A stretch of DNA of 64,000 nt from Mycolicibacterium monacense (GCF_010731575.1 NZ_AP022617.1:5704001-5768000), one strand, 5' to 3'. Positions 51,807-60,922 are shown, numbered from the stretch's first letter. The notes: a model not told the origin generated them from the letters alone. Program-made: numbers and translations.

Positions 51807-52706
51807 TCAGGCGTTCGGACCAGGCCCTCCGGATTCCCAGGCGCTGAGCGCTCCGATGGCCGACCAGTCCAGATGGCCGCCGCCGGTGGCGAGCAGGGTG
51901 AGGAACCGGTCACGCAGCAGGCTGGCGATCGGAAGCGGAACCTGCAGCCCGTCCCCGGCCTCCAGGGCCAGGCGGACGTCTTTGAGTCCGCCCGTCGCGC
52001 TGAATCCGGCGGGTTCGAATTCGCGGCGCGCCAGCAACCCGCCGTAGGTGCGGTAGGCCGGCGCGTCGAACAGGGTGGACGTCAAAAGGTCGAGGTACTG
52101 GTCGACGTCGACGCCACCCTTGGCGACCAGGGCCATGGCCTCGCCGAGCGATTCGATGACCGAGGCGATGAGGAAGTTGCCCGACACCTTGACCAGGTTC
52201 GCGGCCTTCGGTTCGGTGCCGACCACGAACGTGCGCTGCCCGATCGCCTCGAAGACGGGCGCCAGGGCTTCGACCGTATCGGGTGCGCCGGCCGCCACGA
52301 CGAAGAGTTTGGCGGCCGCGGCCGCCTCGGGCCTGCCGAACACGGGCGCAGAGACGAAACGGCTGCCGCCCTCGGCGTGTGCGGCGGTGAGCCGTTCGGC
52401 CAGCGCCAGACTGATCGTCGACGACGAGACGTGAATCGCGTCGGGGCGTAGCGACGCCACGATGCCGTCGTCGCCGAAGCTGACCGCCTCGACGGCGTCG
52501 TCGTTGGCGAGCATCGTCACAACGACGTCTCCCTGGCACGCCTCTGCCACCGTGCGGGCCGGGCGGGCGCCCTCGGCGCTCAGCGCGTCGACCTTATCCG
52601 GTGACCTGTTGTAGGCGGTCACGTCGTGGCCCGCCGCCAGCAGGTTCGCCGCCATGGCCGAACCCATGTTGCCCAGACCGATGAAACCGATGTGCATGTT
52701 GCTCAT
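51807..52706 (-). CDS. 3-Hydroxyisobutyrate-dehydrogenase-like NAD(P)-dependent oxidoreductase
   Basis: 299 residues of the beta-hydroxyacid dehydrogenase family: GFIGLGNMGSAMAANLLAAG dinucleotide motif at 7-26, substrate motif SSSTISLALAERL (family DxSTxxP variant), VSAPVFGRPEAAAAAKLFVV and catalytic Lys in KVSGNFLIASVIESLGEAMA. Start ATG 52706 (MSNMHIG); the Met three residues later is an alternative. It lies 71 nt after coxS, perhaps as the last enzyme of the molybdenum-hydroxylase operon, which would suggest a hydroxyacid intermediate; inference only. Confidence 0.88.
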   Translation of the reverse strand: MSNMHIGFIGLGNMGSAMAANLLAAGHDVTAYNRSPDKVDALSAEGARPARTVAEACQGDVVVTMLANDDAVEAVSFGDDGIVASLRPDAIHVSSSTISLALAERLTAAHAEGGSRFVSAPVFGRPEAAAAAKLFVVAAGAPDTVEALAPVFEAIGQRTFVVGTEPKAANLVKVSGNFLIASVIESLGEAMALVAKGGVDVDQYLDLLTSTLFDAPAYRTYGGLLARREFEPAGFSATGGLKDVRLALEAGDGLQVPLPIASLLRDRFLTLLATGGGHLDWSAIGALSAWESGGPGPNA

Positions 52707-52777
52707 CTTCGCGCCAACGCCCGGGATCGCGGGATTATTGCCGCTGCACCGGCAAACACCTGCCGTGGTCGCCTCGC

Positions 52778-53272
52778 CTACGGGCTTACGGTCTGCCCGT
52801 TGCGCGTGCGCTCGGCGGCGAGGCGGACGGCGTTGACGATGCCCTGGTATCCCGTGCACCGGCAGAAGTTGCCCGACAACCCTTCGCGGATCTCCTCGTC
52901 GCTCGGATCCGGGTTGTCGGCCAGCAGCGCCGTGATCGAGGTGACGAAGCCCGGTGTGCAGAAACCGCATTGGAGTCCGTGGCATTCCTTCATCGCGGCC
53001 TGCACGGGGGAGAGCTCACCGTCGGGTCCGGCGATGCCTTCGACGGTGGTGACCTCCTGGCCGTCGGCCTGCACCGCGAACACCAGACAGGACCGGACCG
53101 CCTGCCCGTCGAGCAGCACCGTGCACGCACCGCACGCCCCGTGCTCGCAGCCTAGGTGCGTGCCGGTGAGACCGCATGTCTCGCGCAGGAAGTCGGCCAA
53201 CGTGATACGCGGCTCCACCACTCCGCGATGGTTGCGGCCGTTGACCGTCAACTCGACCGGCAACTCATGCAT
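52778..53272 (-). CDS. Molybdenum hydroxylase small subunit, [2Fe-2S] (CoxS-like)
   Basis: 164 residues. Plant-type [2Fe-2S] ligands Cys42, 47, 50 and 62 (GCEHGACGACTV ... RSC), second cluster Cys102, 105, 137 and 139 (CGFC ... CRC), the standard layout of the xanthine-oxidase family. Passes electrons from the molybdenum site to the FAD subunit. ATG 53272 overlaps the end of the FAD-subunit gene by 8 nt. Confidence 0.94.
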   Translation of the reverse strand: MHELPVELTVNGRNHRGVVEPRITLADFLRETCGLTGTHLGCEHGACGACTVLLDGQAVRSCLVFAVQADGQEVTTVEGIAGPDGELSPVQAAMKECHGLQCGFCTPGFVTSITALLADNPDPSDEEIREGLSGNFCRCTGYQGIVNAVRLAAERTRNGQTVSP

Positions 53273-54155
53273 GGATCATCTCCTCCGAAGTCACCTGGGC
53301 GACCGCCGATGCCAGGGCACGCGAGACCATCGCGGCGCCGACCCGGCGCCGATAGCTCGCCGAACCTTGAAGGTCGGCGGGCACGTCCGTCACAGCGGCC
53401 AGCGTGAGCCTGCCGATCTCGTCGGTGCTGATGTCTGAGACCCGAGTGCCGACGACGGCTTGTTCACCGTCGACACCGCGCAGCGGGGTCGACCCCAGCC
53501 CCAGTAGCCCGATGGCGCAGCGCGTCACCCGGTCGTCGCCGTCGAGTTCGAGCGCGACCGTCGCACCGGCGATCGCGAAATCTCCGTGCCTGCGGGCGAA
53601 TTCCTCGACGGCGAAGCCGCACCGGCCGCTCCACACCGGGAACCGCACGGCGGTGAGGATCTCGTCGGCCGCGAGCGACGTCTCCCACAGGCCGGTGAAG
53701 AGGTCGGCCGCGGCGATGTCCCGTCGGCCACGGCTGGACACGGCCTCGATCTGAGCGTCGAGTGCCAGTGCGACGGCGGCGTATTCGGCCGCGGGGTCGG
53801 CGTGCGCGATCGCCCCGCCGAGAGTGCCGCGCGTGCGGATCTGGAAGTGCCCGATGTGCGGGGTGGCCAGCGTCAGCAGCGGCACCGAGTCGGCGACCTC
53901 GTCGTCCAAACCGACCAACGCGTGCGGCGTCGCCGCGCGCACCACGATCTGACCGTCGACGAGGTCGATACCCGTCAACTCGCCGATCCGGGAGATGTCG
54001 ATGAGGTGCTCGAAGTGCGTCAGCCGCATGGCCAGCATCGGCACCAGGCTCTGCCCGCCGGCGAGGATCTTCGCGTCGTCGCCGAACTCGGACAGCATCT
54101 GCACCGCCTCGGTCACCGAATCCGGGCGGTGGTAGGCGAACGGGGCGGCCTTCAT
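53265..54155 (-). CDS. Molybdenum hydroxylase medium subunit, FAD-binding (CoxM-like)
   Basis: 296 residues: FAD-binding motif DAKILAGGQSLVPMLAMRLT near 27-46, second motif TLGGAIAHADPAAEYAAVAL near 113-132, and the C-terminal CoxM domain (FAVEEFARRHGDFAIAGATV). Transfers electrons from the [2Fe-2S] subunit to an outside acceptor. ATGA overlap with the CoxG-like gene upstream, 8-nt overlap with the small subunit downstream. Confidence 0.94.
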   Translation of the reverse strand: MKAAPFAYHRPDSVTEAVQMLSEFGDDAKILAGGQSLVPMLAMRLTHFEHLIDISRIGELTGIDLVDGQIVVRAATPHALVGLDDEVADSVPLLTLATPHIGHFQIRTRGTLGGAIAHADPAAEYAAVALALDAQIEAVSSRGRRDIAAADLFTGLWETSLAADEILTAVRFPVWSGRCGFAVEEFARRHGDFAIAGATVALELDGDDRVTRCAIGLLGLGSTPLRGVDGEQAVVGTRVSDISTDEIGRLTLAAVTDVPADLQGSASYRRRVGAAMVSRALASAVAQVTSEEMIHA

Positions 54156-54874
54156 GGCCGGAGCCGGTCGGCCGGCGACAACGGGCCGAGCAGGCGGGCC
54201 AGCGCGGCCTGCAGATCCTCGGCCAACACCGCGGCCGGATGCGCGCGCCTGCGGCGGCGGCCGATCAGAAATCCCACCGCGGCGCCCGCCGCCACTCCGG
54301 CGACCACCGGGGCGAAGCGTTTCGCCAGCGGCACCGCCACCACCTTGAGCAGGTCGACCGAGTCTCCCGCGGCGGGTTGGGCGGCGGCGGTCGCCGCCTC
54401 CGTCGTGGGCGCCGTCGTCGCCTTTGGGGCGTCGCCGAGGACGTCGGCCTCGAGGGCCTTGGCGAACTGACCGATGAGGTTGCTGGCGACGTCGGCGAGC
54501 ACACCGCGGCCGAACTGGGCGGCCTTACCGGAGATGGTGAGGTCGGTGTTGATGACCACGTGGGTGGCATCGCCCTCGTCCTTGAGCTGTGCGGTGACGA
54601 CCGCGGCGGCGTTGCCGTTACCGCGCGTCTCCTTACCGGAGGCCCTGAGCACGACGCGCTGGGCGGCGGCGTCCTTCTCCTGGAACGCGGCAACACCCTG
54701 GTAGGACACCGTGATCGGGCCGACCTTGACCTTGACCGCGCCGGTGAACTCGTCGCCGTCGACCGACAGCAGTGTCGCACCGGGCAGGCACGGCGCCACC
54801 CGCTCGACGTCGGTGAGCACCTCCCAGGTCTTGGCGGCCGGCACCGCGACCCGGAATTCGTTGTTCAGTTCCAC
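54152..54874 (-). CDS. CoxG-like SRPBCC protein with C-terminal membrane anchor
   Basis: 240 residues. N-terminal SRPBCC/START-like domain about 1-150 (VPAAKTWEVLTDVERVAPCL, PGATLLSVDGDEFTGAVKVK, RVVLRASGKETRGNGNAAAV), an Ala/Thr/Pro linker, and a C-terminal hydrophobic segment (FAPVVAGVAAGAAVGFLIGR) followed by RRRRR. In Oligotropha-type systems CoxG is thought to recruit the enzyme to the membrane, which fits the anchor. GTG 54874 lies 2 nt after the large-subunit stop; 4-nt overlap with the next gene. Confidence 0.88.
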   Translation of the reverse strand: MELNNEFRVAVPAAKTWEVLTDVERVAPCLPGATLLSVDGDEFTGAVKVKVGPITVSYQGVAAFQEKDAAAQRVVLRASGKETRGNGNAAAVVTAQLKDEGDATHVVINTDLTISGKAAQFGRGVLADVASNLIGQFAKALEADVLGDAPKATTAPTTEAATAAAQPAAGDSVDLLKVVAVPLAKRFAPVVAGVAAGAAVGFLIGRRRRRAHPAAVLAEDLQAALARLLGPLSPADRLRP

Positions 54875-54876
54875 GG

Positions 54877-57204
54877 CTAGTGGTCCTCTCGGTTCGCTTG
54901 TTCGAGCAGTTCGACGATGGTCGCGGGGGTGGCGGGCAACCGGGTGACGGTCACACCCAGCGGGGCGAGCGCGTCGTTGATCGCGTTGATCACGGCGGGT
55001 GTCGAGCCGATCGCGCCACCTTCGCCGGCGCCCTTGTAGCCGCCGACGCCCGGGCCGGGGATCTCGACGTGGCCGAACTCGATCGGCGGCACCTCGGTCG
55101 CCGTTGGCAGCAGATAGTCGACGAACGTCGACGACAGCGGGTTGCCGTCGGCGTCGTAGACCAGGCTCTCCAGCAGCGCGCCGCCGATGCCCTGCACCGT
55201 GCCGCCGGCCACCTGCCCCTCGACCACGTTGGGGTTGATCATCGGGCCGACGTCCTCGCTGACGATGTAACGGGTCAGCGTCACCTGTCCGGTCTCCACG
55301 TCGACCTCACACGTGCAGGCGTGAGTGGCGTTGGCCCAGTGGATCATCGCCATCGAGGTGAAGCGCGCGGTGGCCTCCAGCGTCGCCGTTCCGCCCGGTG
55401 GCAGGTGCTCGGGCTGGTAGTGCGCGCGGTAGGCGATGTCGGCGAAACTCACACTCTTGGTGGGGTCTTCGCGTACGTAGGCCTTCGACCCGCCGAGTTC
55501 GATGTCGTCGACTTCCACGCCCAGGTGGTGGGCGGCCATGCGGATCAGTTGTGCGCGCAGGATGCCGCCGGCCTCGTTGACCGCGCCCGCGGTCATCGGG
55601 GCACTCCTACTGCCTTGCGTGCCCGCCCCGTAAGGGGTGATCGCGGTGTCGCCCTGGATGGTGGCGACGTCGTCGATGTCGGCGCCGAGCGCGTCGGCGG
55701 TGAGCTGAATGACCGTCGTCTCCAGGCTGTTGCCGGTCGACCCGCCGTTGACGTAGACGTTGATCTTGCCGGTCGGCTCCATCCGGATGGTGCAGCCTTC
55801 GGTGCCCAGATGGCCGGTCGCGGCGCCGGTCGGCTCGATGTACGCGGAGAACCCGAGCCCGATGTAGCGGCCCTGGGCGAGCGCCTCGGCCTGCTCCTTG
55901 CGGAAACCCTCGTGGTCGAGGATCTTGACGGCCTGTTCGAAGGTGTCGGCGGGGGCGACGTGGTCATACGGCATGCCGTTGGGGTTGAAGTACGGCATCT
56001 CGTCGCCGCGCAGTATGTTCTTGCGGCGCAACTCGACCGGATCGATGCCCAGCTTGCGGGCGGCGATGTCGAACATGATCTCTCGGGCCAGAGTCTCGTA
56101 CTGCCACGGGCCGCGGTAGGCGTGCAGGCCGGCGGTGTTGGAGAACACCGTCTTGTAGTTGAAGCTGGCCTTCGGGACGCGGTACGGCCCGGGGAAGAAC
56201 ATGCCGATCGCCGCGGTGGTGAGCACCGGGTACGGGGTGGGATACGCGCCGACGTCCTGGTTGAAGTCGATGTCGACGGCGAGGATCGTGCCGTCCTCGT
56301 CGAACGCCATCCGGGCGGTGCCGTCGACGTGGCGGGACTGGCCGGCCGACATGAGGTTCTCGCGCCGGTCCTCGATCCACTTCAGCGCACCGGGGACCTT
56401 GCGCGCGGCCAGCATGATGACCATGTCCTCGCGCATCGGCACGACCTTCTGCCCGAACCCGCCGCCGGTGTCGCGCATGATGACCCGGACCTTCTGGGCG
56501 GGGATGCCGAGCAGCCGAGCGGTGAACGCGCGGAGCTCGTGAGGTGTCTGCGTGGACGCCCACAGCGTCAATTCGCCTGTGGTGGGCTCCCATTCGACGA
56601 CCATGCCCCGGGTCTCGATCGGGACGGGCACGTACATTTGCTGGTAGATGTTCTCGCTCACCACGCATGGGGCCGACGAGAACGTCTCCTCGTCCGGAGG
56701 CGCGCCACCCATCCCGCCCGCGACGTTGTCGGGGTACTGCTCGTGGACGACGGTTTCGGCGTTCACCGCGGTGCGGAAGTCGGCCACCGCGGGCAGGGGC
56801 TCGTAGTCGACCTGGACGGCGTCGGCGGCGTCCTCGGCCAGGTAACGGGATTCGGCCACGACGAGCGCGACGGGATCGCCGACGAACTTCACCTCGCCCT
56901 CGGCCAACGGCGGGCGCGGGGTGTCGGGGACGTCCTTACCGGCGACGGCGTGCCACGACTCGACGGCGTCGCCGTTGAGGTCCTCGGCGGTGAACACCGC
57001 GTACACGCCGGGCATCGCCAGCGCGGCGGAGGCATCGATCCCGTTGACCTTGGCCCGGGCGAACGGGCTGCGGACGAAGCACGCGTGCAGCATGCCGGGG
57101 CGCTGGATGTCGTCGACGAAGGTCCCGCGCCCGGTCAGCAGGCGGTTGTCCTCGACCCTCGCGACCCGGGTTCCCGAGTAGCGGGTGGCGACGGTGTCGG
57201 TCAT
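54877..57204 (-). CDS. Molybdenum hydroxylase large subunit (CoxL-like, not a CO dehydrogenase)
   Basis: 775 residues. Molybdopterin-cytosine-dinucleotide binding and active-site patterns: GGGFGQKVVP near 255, AYRGPWQYE in the active-site loop, and GAGEGGAIGSTPAV near 735 with the catalytic Glu. True form I CO dehydrogenases have AYRCSFR and form II AYRGAGR; AYRGPWQ is neither, so the substrate is probably an aldehyde or aromatic/heterocyclic compound. ATG 57204 (MTDTVATRYSGTRV) is preferred to the upstream ATG at 57219. It leads the L-G-M-S operon; no MoCo insertion genes (coxD-F) lie nearby. Confidence 0.92.
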   Translation of the reverse strand: MTDTVATRYSGTRVARVEDNRLLTGRGTFVDDIQRPGMLHACFVRSPFARAKVNGIDASAALAMPGVYAVFTAEDLNGDAVESWHAVAGKDVPDTPRPPLAEGEVKFVGDPVALVVAESRYLAEDAADAVQVDYEPLPAVADFRTAVNAETVVHEQYPDNVAGGMGGAPPDEETFSSAPCVVSENIYQQMYVPVPIETRGMVVEWEPTTGELTLWASTQTPHELRAFTARLLGIPAQKVRVIMRDTGGGFGQKVVPMREDMVIMLAARKVPGALKWIEDRRENLMSAGQSRHVDGTARMAFDEDGTILAVDIDFNQDVGAYPTPYPVLTTAAIGMFFPGPYRVPKASFNYKTVFSNTAGLHAYRGPWQYETLAREIMFDIAARKLGIDPVELRRKNILRGDEMPYFNPNGMPYDHVAPADTFEQAVKILDHEGFRKEQAEALAQGRYIGLGFSAYIEPTGAATGHLGTEGCTIRMEPTGKINVYVNGGSTGNSLETTVIQLTADALGADIDDVATIQGDTAITPYGAGTQGSRSAPMTAGAVNEAGGILRAQLIRMAAHHLGVEVDDIELGGSKAYVREDPTKSVSFADIAYRAHYQPEHLPPGGTATLEATARFTSMAMIHWANATHACTCEVDVETGQVTLTRYIVSEDVGPMINPNVVEGQVAGGTVQGIGGALLESLVYDADGNPLSSTFVDYLLPTATEVPPIEFGHVEIPGPGVGGYKGAGEGGAIGSTPAVINAINDALAPLGVTVTRLPATPATIVELLEQANREDH

Positions 57205-57414
57205 CGGTGAACGCTCCATTCCGTCGGATTGCTTCTGCGCGTAAGTGGTACCGACCAGCGCGCGGCAAGAGTGTCGTTATCGTACATTGGTAAGGAAGCG
57301 GCCCGAAAGAGAGAGTGGCATTTCCGCACGTAGATCGGTATGCCGAAGGCTGAGCACGTGCACAGGTTGCCAGTTGCGCAGCGTTCGCGGGCGGATTTGA
57401 CGCAAAACCCCGCG
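57205..57414. other. Intergenic region upstream of the molybdenum hydroxylase operon
   Basis: 210 nt without a gene. It holds TACGAT near 57277, a possible -10 for the operon on the minus strand, and the stem TGACGC / GCGTCA (57398-57417) around AAAACCCC, which overlaps the stop of the DUF1232 gene and could be its weak terminator. No KstR pattern seen. Confidence 0.3.
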
Positions 57415-57831
57415 TCATGCGGCGGTGCCGCTGCTCCAACCGGTCAGGCGGGCCAGCGCCTCGAAGCCGTCATCGCTGCCGGGCCAGTGCGCGCGCACCG
57501 CGTCCCGGCCGGCGCGCCGGACGACGCCGCGCAGGACGATCGTCACCACGATCGCGTCGTCGGCGTAGCCGAGCACCGGGATGAAGTCGGGGATCACGTC
57601 GAAGGGCATCGCCAGATACGCCAGCAACAGAGCCAGCCGCACCCGCACCCCGGCGGGCAGCGACTTGTCGGCGGCGAGCCTGCGGATGAGGCGCAGGACA
57701 TCCGGAAGGATGCGCAGCGCCTCGCGCAGCATTCCGTCTCGTGGCCGCGCGATGAGCAGCACGACGACGAGCGCGAGCCAGGTCAGCGCGAGGCCGACGG
57801 CAACGCCGAGTACGAACTCCCACACGGTCAC
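57415..57831 (-). CDS. DUF1232 membrane protein
   Basis: 138 residues. One N-terminal span (EFVLGVAVGLALTWLALVVV, then LLIARPRDG) and the DUF1232 signature MPFDVIPDFIPVLGYADDAI, a short hydrophobic hairpin region of unknown function. Start GTG 57831 lies 9 nt after the GH13 gene, on the same strand, so the two are probably co-transcribed. Confidence 0.85.
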   Translation of the reverse strand: MTVWEFVLGVAVGLALTWLALVVVLLIARPRDGMLREALRILPDVLRLIRRLAADKSLPAGVRVRLALLLAYLAMPFDVIPDFIPVLGYADDAIVVTIVLRGVVRRAGRDAVRAHWPGSDDGFEALARLTGWSSGTAA

Positions 57832-57840
57832 TTCGGTCTG

Positions 57841-59520
57841 TCAGATGATCGGGTCGTCGCCCGGCCGGACCAGGCGTAGCCAACGGTAACCGTAACCGTC
57901 CAGGCCGATCTCGAGCCGTCCCTTCGCGTCCAGTTCGTGCACCGACAGCCCGTCCAGCAGGTCGACGAGCGTCGACCCCTCCGGGGCGTCCTCGATCTGG
58001 ATCGGCACCATGCACCGGTCGGCGCCGAAATTGTGCAGCCCCACCATCGTCCACCCACTCTTCTCCCGGCAGCAGTGCGCGAGCACCGCAGGGTTGGGCT
58101 GGTCGAGCACCTCGGCCGTCGACCAGCCGATCTCCGGCTGCTGGCGATAGGTGTAGATGAGATCGCGGATGAACCACCAGAACGACTGGTGGTCGTGGCG
58201 CTGGTCGGCGACGTTCACCCGGTCGGGGCCGTACAGGCCGTCGGTGATCGGGCGGGGGAGTCGGCGCGCGGCGGCCCTGGAGAAACCGCCGTTGTCGTCG
58301 CTGGTCCACTGCATCGGAACCCGCACGGCGAACCGCCCTGGGATGTCGAGGTTCTCGGCCATCCCGATCTCCTCGCCGTAGTAGAGGACCGGAGTGCCGG
58401 GCAGCGAGAACGCCAGCGAGTAGACCATGCGCATCCGCCGTTCGTCCCCGCCGAGCATCGCCGGCAGGCGTCGGCGCAGCCCGCGGCCGTAGAGCTGCAT
58501 GTCGGGCTCGGGTCCGAAGGCGTCGAAGATCTCCTGCCGTTCCGCGTCGCCCAGTTTGTCGAGCGTGAGCTCGTCGTGGTTGCGCACGAAGTTCGCCCAC
58601 TGGCTCGTCTCGTCGAGCGGTGGGCGTTCGCGCAGCGCCGCGGCGATCGGGCCGGCGTCGCCCCGGGCCAGCGAGAGGTACATGTTCTGCATGCCGATGA
58701 AGTCGAACTGCATGTTGAGTCCGTCGCCGTCGGGGCCCCCGAAGAACGACTTCTGATCGTCGTAGGGCACGTTCACCTCGCCGAGCAGCACCGCGTCACC
58801 AACCCGCCGGTTGACGAAGTTGCGGACGTCCCCGAGGTATTCGTAGGGATCGAAGACGCCGGGGTCGCCGGGCACTCCGTCGCGGGCGAACAGGAAGGGG
58901 ACGGCGTCGACCCGGAAACCCGAGACGCCGAGTTGCAACCAGAAGCCGAGTGTGCGCGAAATCTCCTCCTGCACTTTGGGATTGGCGATGTTCAGGTCGG
59001 GCTGGTGCTTGTAGAAGTGATGCAGGTACCACTCGCCGGTTTTGGGTTCCTGCTCCCAGATGCTGTCCTCCTGGTCGGGGAAGACGACGTCGGCCGGACT
59101 CGACTTGGGCTCGGTCTCACTCCACACGTAGTAATCGCGGTACGGGTCGTCCTTGCTGCGCCGGGCGGATTTGAACCAGGGGTGGGCATCGGAGGTGTGG
59201 TTCATGACGAAGTCGACGATCACCCGGATGCCCTTGGATCGTGCGGTTCGCACCAGCTCGACGAAGTCACCGAGGTTGCCCAGGCGCTGATCGACCCCGA
59301 AGAAGTCGATGATGTCGTAGCCGTCGTCCTTGCGGGCGGTCGGATAGAACGGCATCAGCCACAGGCAGGTGACCCCGAGGTCGAAGAGGTACTCGATGCG
59401 CTCGGTCATGCCCCGGATGTCGCCGGTGCCGTCGCCGTTCCAGTCGTAGAACGTCTCGATGTCGGCGCAGTAGAAGACGGCGTTCTTCCACCACAGGTCG
59501 CCGGTCTCGATCTTCCTCAT
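57841..59520 (-). CDS. GH13 alpha-amylase-family protein, trehalose-synthase-like
   Basis: 559 residues. GH13 regions in order: VDFVMNHTSDAHPWF, GFRVDAVPFLF (nucleophile Asp205), LLGEVNVP (acid/base Glu248) and FVRNHDEL (Asp316). The layout, with start KNAVFYCADIETFYDWNGDG and long loop YVWSETEPKSSPADVVFPDQ, resembles TreS-type maltose/trehalose isomerases, but lacks the C-terminal kinase-like domain some have. TreS makes trehalose from maltose; this could be a paralogue of different specificity. Coupled by 4-nt overlap to the LLM gene upstream. Confidence 0.9.
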   Translation of the reverse strand: MRKIETGDLWWKNAVFYCADIETFYDWNGDGTGDIRGMTERIEYLFDLGVTCLWLMPFYPTARKDDGYDIIDFFGVDQRLGNLGDFVELVRTARSKGIRVIVDFVMNHTSDAHPWFKSARRSKDDPYRDYYVWSETEPKSSPADVVFPDQEDSIWEQEPKTGEWYLHHFYKHQPDLNIANPKVQEEISRTLGFWLQLGVSGFRVDAVPFLFARDGVPGDPGVFDPYEYLGDVRNFVNRRVGDAVLLGEVNVPYDDQKSFFGGPDGDGLNMQFDFIGMQNMYLSLARGDAGPIAAALRERPPLDETSQWANFVRNHDELTLDKLGDAERQEIFDAFGPEPDMQLYGRGLRRRLPAMLGGDERRMRMVYSLAFSLPGTPVLYYGEEIGMAENLDIPGRFAVRVPMQWTSDDNGGFSRAAARRLPRPITDGLYGPDRVNVADQRHDHQSFWWFIRDLIYTYRQQPEIGWSTAEVLDQPNPAVLAHCCREKSGWTMVGLHNFGADRCMVPIQIEDAPEGSTLVDLLDGLSVHELDAKGRLEIGLDGYGYRWLRLVRPGDDPII

Positions 59521-60506
59521 GCGATCGCCGCGCTCGACGTGGGAGCGGTCGGTGACAGCTGTGGAAGGACGTGCTCACCGAAGGCGTCGATGAAGCCGGC
59601 CTGCTGCTGGCCGACGAAGTGCAGGTAGAGCTCATCCCAACCCTGTTCGACGTACTCGGCCAGCCACTCGGCGTGGCGTCCGAGGTCGGCCGAGACACGT
59701 ACCGCACCGCTGACCTTCTCCGTCGAGACGGCGCTGCCGATCACGTCGAACGCGTCGACGGTCTCGATATCCCACGACACCGGCGGGTCGAAGACGTTGT
59801 TGCGCCACTGGTCGTGCGCGATCGCCATGGCCTCGTCGTCGGAGGCCGCCCAGCTCAGATGGATCTGGAGCCGCGCCGGTCCGCGACCACCGGCTTGGCG
59901 GTACGCGTCGAGGACCGCGCGCAGCTTCTCCGGTGGTTGGTTGACCGTGATGAGGCCGTCCGCCCAGGCGGCGTGGCGGGCCGCGGTCTGCGGCGTGACG
60001 GCCGGGCCGACCAGGTCGGGGGTGACTTCGGGCAGCGTCCACAGTCGGGCCCGGTTGACCTCCACCAAACCCTCGTGGCTGACCTCTTCACCGCGCAGCA
60101 GACGGCGGATGACGTCGACACACTCGACGAGCCGTGCGTCGCGCACCTCCTTGCGGGGCCACGCCTGACCGGTGATCCGTTCGTTGGACGCCTCACCCGA
60201 GCCCAGCGCCGCCCAGAACCGGCCGGGGAACATCTGCGCCAGCGTGGCGATGGCCTGGGCGATGATCGCGGGGTGGTAGCGCTGACCCGGCGCGTTGACG
60301 ACACCGAACGGCAGGTCGGTGGTGGCCAGCGCGGCGCCGAGGAAGGCCCAGGCGAAGCCGGATTCGCCCTGCCGCTCGCTCCACGGGCTGAAGTGGTCTG
60401 ATGACATGCCTGCGGTGAAACCGGCCTGCTCGGCGTGCTGGACGTCCTTGAGGAGTTGGGCGGGGTCGATCTGCTCGTGTGAGCAGTGGAAGCCGATGAC
60501 GGTCAT
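59517..60506 (-). CDS. LLM-class flavin oxidoreductase (probable non-F420 type)
   Basis: 329 residues of the luciferase-like fold: IGFHCSHEQIDPAQLLKDVQ, AGFTAGMSSDHFSPWSERQG, YHPAIIAQAIATLAQMFPGR, ALGSGEASNERITGQAWPRK. It resembles the TIGR03885-type subfamily, annotated as flavin rather than F420 users; this is from memory of the family pattern. Leads a unit with the GH13 gene (ATGA overlap) and the DUF1232 gene. Such LLM plus GH13 pairing is unusual for a biochemical pathway and may reflect a stress-related operon. Confidence 0.85.
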   Translation of the reverse strand: MTVIGFHCSHEQIDPAQLLKDVQHAEQAGFTAGMSSDHFSPWSERQGESGFAWAFLGAALATTDLPFGVVNAPGQRYHPAIIAQAIATLAQMFPGRFWAALGSGEASNERITGQAWPRKEVRDARLVECVDVIRRLLRGEEVSHEGLVEVNRARLWTLPEVTPDLVGPAVTPQTAARHAAWADGLITVNQPPEKLRAVLDAYRQAGGRGPARLQIHLSWAASDDEAMAIAHDQWRNNVFDPPVSWDIETVDAFDVIGSAVSTEKVSGAVRVSADLGRHAEWLAEYVEQGWDELYLHFVGQQQAGFIDAFGEHVLPQLSPTAPTSSAAIA

Positions 60507-60702
60507 CGCCCTGGCATACCCCGGAAAGCCCTGACGCCAACGTCAGCTGGTCACCGCAGCCCTCGTCGTCACCCATACCGGGCGCGGGATCCTCGGGTCC
60601 GGTGGTCACCACGGGCCCCTCCGCGGGCGGGATGGTGGGGGTCTCCGGCCGCGTCATCGCGCCGGACTCGGGTGCGGGGGCGCGGGCGCGTACTCGCGGC
60701 TC

Positions 60703-60822
60703 CTAACCGGTGAAACGGTCCTCCAGACGCATGAACGGCAAGGCGGAGAAGGACTCGCAGGGAGCGCACAGACCGGGCCCCAACCGTGGGTAGCCGCATC
60801 CGTGGCAATCGTCGATGGCCAC
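60703..60822 (-). CDS. 39-residue CxxC zinc-ribbon-like protein
   Basis: GTG 60822 (ribosome site GCGGAGA about 8 nt upstream) to TAG 60703. Two knuckles, CHGC at residues 6-9 and CAPC at 19-22, the second in LGPGLCAPCESFS, give a compact zinc-ribbon arrangement, then SALPFMRLEDRFTG. Too short for common gene-calling limits. Function unknown; may bind a protein or nucleic acid partner. Confidence 0.62.
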   Translation of the reverse strand: MAIDDCHGCGYPRLGPGLCAPCESFSALPFMRLEDRFTG

Positions 60823-60922
60823 CGTTGAATCTCCGCTGAGCACGAGCGGCAGGTTACCCAGACCGGCGTGAAATCAACCCGTCCGGTGAGCTCGGGTGCG
60901 GCACACGCACAGGCGGAACACA

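Noticed and set aside
54880..57210. A 776-codon open frame antisense to the cox large subunit
   Set aside because: No domain pattern, composition of a mirror frame (runs of Arg, Val, Gly, His), and complete overlap with a clear gene.
60507..60657. Minus-strand frame starting MTRPETPTIPPAEGPVV
   Set aside because: The Pro-rich start looks gene-like but the frame runs on, without a stop, deep into the LLM oxidoreductase gene in another frame. It might be a frameshifted remnant; not supported enough.
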